DNA from: Planctomycetota bacterium | Lineage (GTDB): Bacteria > Planctomycetota > GCA-002687715 | DNA: 9,339 bases | Direction: 5' to 3' | NCBI GenBank assembly: GCA_013213915.1 | Contig: JABSRK010000134.1 | Coordinates: 1-9,339 of the forward strand | Shown here: positions 1 to 5,123 of the stretch, piece after piece | Layout: every line of letters begins with the position of its first letter | Position numbering within the stretch: position 1 is the stretch's first letter | Translations under genes and position numbers: made by a program | Notes under the pieces: model-generated | Told to the model about the DNA's origin: nothing | Seen by the model: only the letters and a program-made list of their open reading frames with translations | Databases searched by the model: none

Positions 1-243
1 GCCGACCTCAAGATCAAGAAGGAAGCGGTGAAGGAGATCCTGAAGATCTACGGGAGCATCGCCAACCAGGCGCGCGAGCCACGTAACGTGACGGCCCAGA
101 GACGCCTGCGCATCATCCAGAAGTCGATGGAGATGGGGCTGAAGGCGCTCACTGGTCAGAACGTTGTCGGCGCGGTGAACTGGCAGCGGTGGTGGAACAA
201 CACCGGAAAGAAGGCCAGGACCTGGGAAACCGCCGGCAACTGA
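1..243 (+). CDS. C-terminal fragment of a possible HEAT-repeat-type protein (5' end outside window)
   Basis: The reading frame is open from the first base and stops at TGA 241-243, leaving the last 80 residues of a longer protein. The fragment is helical and basic. It ends in a Leu-Thr-Gly-Gln segment followed by a Trp-x-x-Trp-Trp cluster (WQRWW) and a lysine-rich tail. From memory, this 'LTGQ ... W..WW' ending recurs at the C-terminus of bacterial HEAT-repeat proteins, especially planctomycete ones, where the last helical repeat is followed by a tryptophan-rich cap. That is the only basis for the family name; no complete repeat can be seen. An internal GTG at 28 is in frame but is not the real start, because the frame continues to the window edge. 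A strong intrinsic terminator follows 28 bases after the stop, so this is the last gene of its transcript. Confidence 0.6.
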   Translation, partial: ADLKIKKEAVKEILKIYGSIANQAREPRNVTAQRRLRIIQKSMEMGLKALTGQNVVGAVNWQRWWNNTGKKARTWETAGN

Positions 244-250
244 GGAAGAC

Positions 251-267
251 CGATCGTTCAACGATCG
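251..267. promoter_or_regulatory. Perfect inverted repeat between stop codon and terminator
   Basis: CGATCGTT-C-AACGATCG is an exact 8+1+8 inverted repeat, starting seven bases after the stop codon of the upstream gene and ending four bases before the terminator stem. In RNA it would fold as a 6-bp CGATCG stem with a five-base loop. In DNA it has the symmetry of a dimeric-regulator operator. No promoter is evident beside it, so its role is unknown. It may simply reinforce the terminator or protect the transcript 3' end. Confidence 0.45.
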
Positions 268-271
268 TCCG

Positions 272-307
272 AAGGGACGGGGTGAGCGTGCCCCGTCCCT
301 TTTTTTT
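272..307 (+). terminator. Intrinsic (rho-independent) terminator
   Basis: An 11-bp perfect stem (272-282 AAGGGACGGGG pairing with 291-301 CCCCGTCCCTT) has an eight-base loop and runs straight into a run of eight T (300-307). This is the canonical structure and ends the transcript of the upstream partial gene. It also insulates the next gene, whose ATG is only 26 bases beyond the T run. Confidence 0.93.
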
Positions 308-333
308 GGGTGGGTCGCATCGACACTTGAGAT

Positions 334-1002
334 ATGAAGAACCTGCTTCTCGCAATGAGCCTGGCGGCGCTGTCCCTGACGGTGGTGCTCGTGACCCTGG
401 CCGTCACCAAGGACGACGAGGATGCCCAGGGCCCACTCCACGACGCGAGCCGGTCGCCACCCGAGACGCTTGCCGTGCTCTCCGGCGTCCAGGATGGTCT
501 CGAGGTGCTGGTGCGGTCGCGTTTCTCGGATCAGGAGCGGCTCCAGTACACCGACCGCACGTTGACCCGCGGGCTTGGCATCAAGGCGGGCGAGTGGACG
601 TATCTGGAGGTCGTTGTCGTCAACGGACGCGACACCGAGGTCGCGGGAGTCGATCCATCCGATCTCGCGTTTACGGCGACAGATGGAGATCCTGTGCCCG
701 CCCGCGATCTGCGCACCCTCGCCTCTGACGGGGCGGCGGCGCGCCTCCTGCTTGAGGCCCTGGCCCCCCCACCCGACCGGCCGCTCGGACCCAAGAGCAC
801 GCGCCGCGTCGTCGTGGGCATGCGGGCGTCGAGGACCTTCGACGAGCTCGCGTCCGGCAGGTGGCTCGGGGTGGAAGTCCGCCCAGCTCGCGCGGAACGC
901 AAGGCGCTCGAGTCCTGGCTGGTGCGCGAGCAGCCGCGCGCGCGATTCCTCGAGGCCGTGTTGGAAGACCGGAAGGGCGACGGAGGTGGTGATGGACGAT
1001 AG
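334..1002 (+). CDS. Membrane-anchored protein of unknown function, probable beta-rich extracytoplasmic domain
   Basis: This 222-residue protein is not recognised. Residues 3-24 form one uninterrupted hydrophobic helix after a single lysine (MKNLLL...), with no lipobox cysteine and no clear signal-peptidase site, so it looks like a signal anchor with the rest outside the cytoplasm. Residues 50-185 alternate hydrophobic and polar residues (LEVLVRSRF, WTYLEVVVVNGRD, RRVVVGMRASRTF, RWLGVEVRPA). This resembles an Ig-like sandwich of the DUF4352 kind, but that comparison is from pattern only. The tail (about 185-222) is charged, helical and ends in a Gly/Asp-rich stretch. ATG 334 is chosen because starting at the next ATG (355) would cut into the membrane helix. 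No Shine-Dalgarno precedes it. Its last 11 bases overlap the next gene, so the two are probably translated together and may act as partners. Confidence 0.72.
   Translation: MKNLLLAMSLAALSLTVVLVTLAVTKDDEDAQGPLHDASRSPPETLAVLSGVQDGLEVLVRSRFSDQERLQYTDRTLTRGLGIKAGEWTYLEVVVVNGRDTEVAGVDPSDLAFTATDGDPVPARDLRTLASDGAAARLLLEALAPPPDRPLGPKSTRRVVVGMRASRTFDELASGRWLGVEVRPARAERKALESWLVREQPRARFLEAVLEDRKGDGGGDGR
982..987 (+). promoter_or_regulatory. Shine-Dalgarno that fixes the start of the coiled-coil gene
   Basis: GGAGGT lies four bases before ATG 992, inside the coding sequence of the preceding gene. It decides the start: the frame is open back to 575, but that longer version would overlap most of the upstream gene and has no such site. 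Confidence 0.85.
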
Positions 1003-2287
1003 TGAGCCGCGTCCCGACGCCGAACCCTCGCTTCCCGCCGAGCGTCCTCCTGACGGCGGTGCCGTCGGGCGCCACATGGAGGGTATCGAGGCGACCATGA
1101 AGCTGCAGGCCGAGATCCTGAAGCGCCTCCACGAACAACAAGAGGACATGGGCAACGCGCTGAAGGACTCCAGCCGCTCCGAGATGATGATCCAGTCGAC
1201 GCGCTCGCTGAACGAGTCGTTCACGGGGATGCGGCAGGTGCAGGAGAGCCTGATGCATCGGCTCGGTGCGACCGAGGGGCGGCGCAGGTGGACTGTGATC
1301 GGACTCGTGTTCGGATGTGCCGCCATTGCAGGCGCGGTGTTGTGGGGCGTGCAGGAGCTCGGTGATCAGGTCGAGGCGACCGGGCGCAGGTTGGAGGGTT
1401 CCGAGGACCCGGTGGCGAACGAGGCGCTCGCTGAGATCCAGGGGATGCGCACCCGGATCGAGCAGATGGAGGGGCGTGATCAGGCGATGTTCCTGGACCG
1501 TCTGGCCAAGCTGCAGGACCAGGTTCAGAGATTGCAAGCCGAGCGACTGCAGGTCGAGCGTGAGCGAGACCACGCACGGGAGGCGCTAGGGGCGGGCAAG
1601 GCTGACAGACTGCGCGTCCGCGAGGAGCGGGACGGCGCCCTCGAGGAGTTGACGGTTGCCCGCAAAGAGATGGCGCGCCTCGTGGGGCAGGCGCTGGCTG
1701 ATCAACGACTGGTGGGCAAGCTGAACGACGTCATAGAGACGCTCAATCGCGGGAGCGCGACCCCGGTGGTCGTCGCCGAGACGCCGCCTTTTCCAACAGG
1801 CCCGCCGACCGCGCTAGCGGACGCCCCGGTTTCCACCCAGGGCGTCGCGGGTGAGGTCGCGGTCGCAGAACTCGAGACCGGCGACAAGGGTGAAGAGAAG
1901 CCGAAGCCGGCCCCCGTGCGCGTCGTCACGCCCGCCTTCCTCGCTGACCTGAACCGTCTGCTCGGACGTCATCGCGGGGGCGAGTCCTACACCCTCATCA
2001 CGGCGGCGTCGTTCGACAGCGACGGCCTGCACGACATCGTCATGGAGGTCCGCGGCCGCGACGGGTCGCTGGCGAAAACCGTGCGCGCCCAGAGCATGGG
2101 CTTGAAGCTCGCCGCCGCGGTCGGCTTCTTGGAGCTCGACTTCGAGACGGGGCACATCGAGTTTCGCCACGGCATCTCGCGTACCCTGAAGAGTCCGTTC
2201 TTCAACGATCGCTATCAGATCGTCGTCCTCGGCGTGGCCCAGCAGGACTGGCTCGGCGCCAAGCTGTCCTTTCTCAAGATCAAGTAA
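992..2287 (+). CDS. Coiled-coil membrane protein of unknown function
   Basis: A 431-residue protein, not recognised. Visible order: a Pro/Glu/Asp-rich disordered start (1-27); an amphipathic helical segment (28-95) rich in Gln, Glu, Met and Leu; one transmembrane helix (about 100-121) preceded by an Arg-Arg-Arg cluster; a long heptad-like coiled coil (about 143-255, including QDQVQRLQAERLQVER); a Pro/Ala/Thr/Val-rich linker (256-310); and a compact C-terminal domain (311-431) of mixed alpha/beta character. The arginines before the helix suggest that residues 1-97 are cytoplasmic and the coiled coil and C-terminal domain lie outside, by the positive-inside rule. The architecture resembles envelope-spanning or scaffold proteins, but no enzyme motif is visible. 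It overlaps the preceding membrane protein by 11 bases and is probably its functional partner. An 80-base gap follows. Confidence 0.75.
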   Translation: MDDSEPRPDAEPSLPAERPPDGGAVGRHMEGIEATMKLQAEILKRLHEQQEDMGNALKDSSRSEMMIQSTRSLNESFTGMRQVQESLMHRLGATEGRRRWTVIGLVFGCAAIAGAVLWGVQELGDQVEATGRRLEGSEDPVANEALAEIQGMRTRIEQMEGRDQAMFLDRLAKLQDQVQRLQAERLQVERERDHAREALGAGKADRLRVREERDGALEELTVARKEMARLVGQALADQRLVGKLNDVIETLNRGSATPVVVAETPPFPTGPPTALADAPVSTQGVAGEVAVAELETGDKGEEKPKPAPVRVVTPAFLADLNRLLGRHRGGESYTLITAASFDSDGLHDIVMEVRGRDGSLAKTVRAQSMGLKLAAAVGFLELDFETGHIEFRHGISRTLKSPFFNDRYQIVVLGVAQQDWLGAKLSFLKIK

Positions 2288-2367
2288 CTCCCGCCTCGTT
2301 CTCTTCCGGCTGAACGCGCGTATCCCGACGCCTTTTCGTCGGCGCTCCAAACCGCCGATGACGAGAT

Positions 2368-2562
2368 ATGGCCCACGTTATCGAGGAGGAGTGCGTCTCC
2401 TGCGGGCTCTGCACGGAGTTCTGCCCCGAAAGTTGCATCACGGACGGTGAGGAGCTGTTCGTGATCGACCCCGAGCGCTGCACGGACTGCGGTGAATGTG
2501 TCACCGTCTGCCCGGTGGATTGCATCGTGGGGACTGCCGCGATCCCTGTCCCCGCCCGTTGA
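2368..2562 (+). CDS. Small 2[4Fe-4S] ferredoxin
   Basis: A 64-residue clostridial-type ferredoxin, a soluble cytoplasmic one-electron carrier with two [4Fe-4S] clusters. Two complete CxxCxxCxxxCP motifs are present: Cys9, 12, 15, 19 (Pro20) and Cys38, 41, 44, 48 (Pro49). Each is followed by another cysteine three residues beyond the proline (C23 in CPESC, C52 in CPVDC); such extra cysteines occur in other ferredoxins. By the usual cluster-swapping pattern the first three cysteines of one motif and the fourth of the other bind each cluster. The 12-residue tail lacks cysteine. No electron-transfer partner is encoded nearby: the next gene, 40 bases on, is xseA. The start has no clear Shine-Dalgarno. 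The family is certain; the pathway it serves cannot be read from this window. Confidence 0.93.
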   Translation: MAHVIEEECVSCGLCTEFCPESCITDGEELFVIDPERCTDCGECVTVCPVDCIVGTAAIPVPAR

Positions 2563-2575
2563 CGGGGGCTCGTCG

Positions 2576-2594
2576 CGGCCCGATCATCGGGCCG
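2576..2594. promoter_or_regulatory. Perfect 9+1+9 inverted repeat just upstream of xseA
   Basis: CGGCCCGAT-C-ATCGGGCCG is exactly symmetric, fills half of the 40-base gap between the ferredoxin and xseA, and ends eight bases before the xseA ATG. As RNA it would form a GC-rich 8-bp stem with a tight three-base loop, and it covers the alternative GTG start at 2594. No T run follows, so it is not an intrinsic terminator. It could be a regulator-binding site, a translation-modulating hairpin or an mRNA-stability element. Confidence 0.5.
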
Positions 2595-2602
2595 TGGCCT
2601 TC

Positions 2603-3919
2603 ATGGGAAAACAGAAGCGGGACCCGTCCGACCGTCCGATCTCCGTCAGCGAACTGAACCAGAACGCGAAGGAGCTCTTGGAGCGCGGCTTCCCCAGCGT
2701 TCTCGTCGAGGGGGAGGTGGGCCGCATGACCCACCACGCGGCGGGCCACGTCTGGTTCACTATCAAGGACGAAGAGGCGTCCATCGATGCCGTGTGCTGG
2801 TCCTCGACATGGCGCATGCTCCCGGTGCAACCGGTGGAGGGCATGCGCGCGGTGTTTCGCGGTCAGCTGACCATCTTCCCCCGCACGGGCCGGTTCCAGA
2901 TCGTCGTGCGATCACTGCGTCCCGCCGGCGAGGGGAGCCAGCGAGCCGCGTTTCTCGCCCTGAAGGCAAAGCTGGACGACGAAGGGCTGACGGCGGACGA
3001 GCACAAGCGCCGGTTGCCGTTTCTGCCGCGGGCGGTCGGCATCGTGACGTCCGAGACCGCCGCCGCGTTGCAGGACGTGTTGCGGTCCGTGCGCGACCGG
3101 TTCCCTGACATGCGTTGCGTCCTGGCGCCCACACCGGTACAGGGCCCGGACGCGCCCCGCCACATTGTCCAGGCCCTCGAGCGGATCGCCGAGGTGGACG
3201 GCGTCGATGTGATCATTGTCGGTCGCGGCGGCGGCAGCCAGGAGGACCTGCAGGCGTTCAACGACGAGGACCTGGCGCGCACCATCGCTGCGTGTCCCGT
3301 GCCGGTCGTTTCGGCTGTGGGACACGAGATCGACGTCAGCATCTCGGATCTGGTCGCCGATATGCGGGCGCTCACTCCGACGGCGGCGGGGGAACTGGTC
3401 GTCCCCGATGCGGGTGACCTGATCGATGAGGTGGACGGACTACTCAGGCGCCTGCGCCAAGGCGCCCGCCGCACGGGCAAGGACGAGCGGCGACGGCTGG
3501 TCGAACTCAGCCGCCGTGCCGGGCTCAATGTGTTCCCTCGGCTGATCGAGGAGCGGCGCCAGGACCTGGACGTTCTTGCGGGGCGGTTGGCGCAGGCGCT
3601 CGGAGCCGGCGTCGCGCTGCGACGCGCGTCCCTCAGCGTCCTCGATACGCGCCTCGAGGGCGCCGTGCGCGGCGTCGTCGGCGGGGCGCGTCACGCGCTC
3701 GTTCCCCTGGCGGCCGGGCTCCGGGCCCTCAACCCGCTGCAGGTCCTGGAGCGTGGCTTCTCGGTCACGCGCGCCGAACGCGACGGCGAAGTGAGGATGG
3801 TGCGGCGGCCGGAAGACGTGCGCACCGGTGACCGCCTGCGTACGGCGTTCGCTTCGGGGGACGAGGTGGTATCCGATGTGCTGGGAACGGAGCGGCGCAC
3901 GCTCCCCGAGGCGGAGTGA
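2603..3919 (+). CDS. xseA: Exodeoxyribonuclease VII large (catalytic) subunit XseA
   Basis: This 438-residue protein, close in length to the E. coli enzyme (456), is the catalytic subunit of Exo VII, which degrades single-stranded DNA from both ends into short oligonucleotides. An N-terminal OB-fold DNA-binding domain (about 12-105, with the EGEVGRMTHHAAGHVWFTIKD strand pattern) leads into the nuclease domain. Diagnostic blocks are GRGGGSQEDLQAFNDEDLA (from 207) and SAVGHEIDVSISDLVADMRA (from 237). Asp158, Arg208, His241 and Asp244 align at a constant offset of three with the E. coli catalytic residues D155, R205, H238 and D241, so the enzyme should be active. A helical region follows, then a small C-terminal domain beginning NPLQVLERGFSV. 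ATG 2603 is preferred over in-frame GTG 2594, which lies at the end of an inverted repeat; neither has a Shine-Dalgarno. The frame is open back to 2492, but that would overlap the ferredoxin. xseB follows 13 bases after the stop. Confidence 0.97.
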   Translation: MGKQKRDPSDRPISVSELNQNAKELLERGFPSVLVEGEVGRMTHHAAGHVWFTIKDEEASIDAVCWSSTWRMLPVQPVEGMRAVFRGQLTIFPRTGRFQIVVRSLRPAGEGSQRAAFLALKAKLDDEGLTADEHKRRLPFLPRAVGIVTSETAAALQDVLRSVRDRFPDMRCVLAPTPVQGPDAPRHIVQALERIAEVDGVDVIIVGRGGGSQEDLQAFNDEDLARTIAACPVPVVSAVGHEIDVSISDLVADMRALTPTAAGELVVPDAGDLIDEVDGLLRRLRQGARRTGKDERRRLVELSRRAGLNVFPRLIEERRQDLDVLAGRLAQALGAGVALRRASLSVLDTRLEGAVRGVVGGARHALVPLAAGLRALNPLQVLERGFSVTRAERDGEVRMVRRPEDVRTGDRLRTAFASGDEVVSDVLGTERRTLPEAE

Positions 3920-3925
3920 TAGAGT
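3920..3925 (+). promoter_or_regulatory. Candidate -10 element for leaderless xseB transcript
   Basis: TAGAGT fits the TANNNT pattern and lies seven bases before the xseB ATG, the spacing expected when transcription begins at the start codon. It overlaps the xseA stop region. The xseB start has no Shine-Dalgarno at normal distance (the nearest GGAG is 16 bases away), which is why an alternative signal is considered. No convincing -35 is seen. This is tentative. Confidence 0.3.
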
Positions 3926-3932
3926 CCCGCCG

Positions 3933-4184
3933 ATGGCCAAGCCTGCGAGAAAGAACCCTGCGAAGAAGAAGCCGTTCAAGGGGAGGCTCGATCAGCTGAC
4001 GGAGCTTGTCGAGGACCTGGAGCGGGGGGAACTCGACCTGGAGGACGCGATCCTCAAGTTCGAGCAGGGAAAGGACCTGCACCAGGAGTTGATGGACGAA
4101 CTCGGCGCGTACGAGAAACGGCTGGAGAAGCTCGTGCGCGGCTCGGACGGGGAAGACGATCTCGACGAAGTCGACGAAAAATAG
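3933..4184 (+). CDS. xseB: Exodeoxyribonuclease VII small subunit XseB
   Basis: An 83-residue helical protein, matching the family's usual ~80 residues. It binds the XseA coiled-coil region and is needed for a functional Exo VII complex. The family pattern is clear from residue 19: LDQLTELVEDLERGELDLED, then ILKFEQGKDLHQEL and YEKRLEKLV, forming two antiparallel helices. Additions to the core are a lysine-rich start (residues 3-16) and a strongly acidic tail (71-83), making the charge unusually polarised; such tails vary in this family. The ATG is 13 bases after the xseA stop, so the two subunits are almost certainly co-transcribed. A weak hairpin (AGGGC 4191-4195 with GCCCT 4206-4210) follows without a T run. 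Confidence 0.95.
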   Translation: MAKPARKNPAKKKPFKGRLDQLTELVEDLERGELDLEDAILKFEQGKDLHQELMDELGAYEKRLEKLVRGSDGEDDLDEVDEK

Positions 4185-4250
4185 AGAGCGAGGGCCGCGT
4201 TCCGAGCCCTTCCGCGAACCCTCCAGCCATGTGGCACGATCTTCCCGACG

Positions 4251-5123
4251 ATGGCCTTCCGGTTCGATGATGACTACCGCGCCCGACTGCTTGCGCTGCC
4301 GACGCTCGTCCGTCGTGGCGGCGGCTCGCCGGAAGGCGCCGCCGGTGCGCTGAAGGGGGGTCGGGTGGAGTTTCACGACCACCGGCCGTATGTGCAGGGA
4401 GACGACGTCCGTGACGTCGACTGGCACGGCTACCTGCGCCTCGACCAACTCTTCGTGAAGGAGTACGCAAAGGACGAGGCGCCAGAGGTCGTGATCGTGC
4501 TCGACAGGTCTGCGTCCATGGGCGCCAGTGGTTCGTCGAAGGACAGGGTCGCGCGCGAGGTCGCCGGCGGACTTGCGTACGTGGCGTTGGCTTCCCGCTC
4601 CCCTGTCTCGGTCATGGTGTGCGCCGAGGGTGGTCCGGTCACCGTGGGTTTGTGGCGTTCACATCGCAAGGTCGATCACGTGCTCTCCATGATCGAAGGG
4701 CTGGGCGATCCGGACGGCCGAACCCACCTCGCGGGGCTGCGCCACCTGCGTCCCCCGTCAGCGTCGGGTCGGGTCGCGTTCGTGCTGTCCGACTTCCTGG
4801 TGGACCCGCTGCCGGTGGAGGTGATGGTGGCGCTCGCGCGCGGTTCCGGGTCGGGGTGCTTGCTGCACCTCGTGACCGAAGACGAGCGGCATCCGGTTGT
4901 TCCCGAGGCTTGTACGCTCGTCGATCCCGAATCCCGTGGTCGGCTTGTCGTACCTGACGGCGCCGCGCTCTTGCGGGCATACGCGGAGGAGTTGGCCGCC
5001 CACGAGGAGGCGGTGGCGCGGCTCGCGGGTGCCCACAGCCTCGGGTTCGGTCGCGTCGGTGACGCCCATCTGTTCGAGCGCACCATCGTCAACGTGCTGG
5101 CGGAGCGGGGAACTCGAGCATGA
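4251..5123 (+). CDS. DUF58 family protein with von Willebrand A-like domain
   Basis: A 290-residue soluble protein with no membrane helix. The DUF58 signature is plain: Glu40-Phe then R45-PYVQGDDVRDVDW58, and LRLDQLFVKEY (62-72). It continues into a von Willebrand A-type fold with an intact metal-binding MIDAS motif (DRSAS, 85-89) and a matching Asp180 in VLSDF. DUF58 proteins usually sit between a MoxR AAA+ ATPase and membrane proteins of the BatA/VWA type; they are thought to act as adaptors in chaperone-like assembly or stress-response complexes, but their exact biochemistry is not settled. Here the upstream neighbour is xseB (66 bases away), and no moxR is present. The final bases overlap the BatA-like gene in an ATGA junction (5120-5123), indicating translational coupling. 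The start lacks a Shine-Dalgarno and shares its context (TCCCGNCG-ATGGCC) with xseB. Confidence 0.93.
   Translation: MAFRFDDDYRARLLALPTLVRRGGGSPEGAAGALKGGRVEFHDHRPYVQGDDVRDVDWHGYLRLDQLFVKEYAKDEAPEVVIVLDRSASMGASGSSKDRVAREVAGGLAYVALASRSPVSVMVCAEGGPVTVGLWRSHRKVDHVLSMIEGLGDPDGRTHLAGLRHLRPPSASGRVAFVLSDFLVDPLPVEVMVALARGSGSGCLLHLVTEDERHPVVPEACTLVDPESRGRLVVPDGAALLRAYAEELAAHEEAVARLAGAHSLGFGRVGDAHLFERTIVNVLAERGTRA

Noticed and set aside
575..991. Longer N-terminus for the coiled-coil protein
   Set aside because: It would overlap the upstream gene by more than 400 bases and translates as an Arg/Ser/Pro-rich stretch. ATG 992 has a strong Shine-Dalgarno.
671..1573. 300-residue minus-strand open frame opposite the coiled-coil gene
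   Set aside because: Repetitive Leu/His/Arg/Pro composition typical of antisense reading of coiled-coil codons; no supported start.
2325..2342. Possible terminator hairpin between the coiled-coil gene and the ferredoxin gene
   Set aside because: The stem is only six base pairs (CCGACG/CGTCGG), with the T-rich stretch in the loop and no T run after it.
2492..2602. Longer N-terminus for XseA, including GTG 2594
   Set aside because: The upstream part overlaps the cysteine-rich ferredoxin coding region. GTG 2594 lies at the end of a perfect hairpin. Family proteins begin near the OB fold, as ATG 2603 does.
4190..4211. Possible terminator hairpin after xseB
   Set aside because: A five-base-pair stem with a ten-base loop and no T run is too weak to call.
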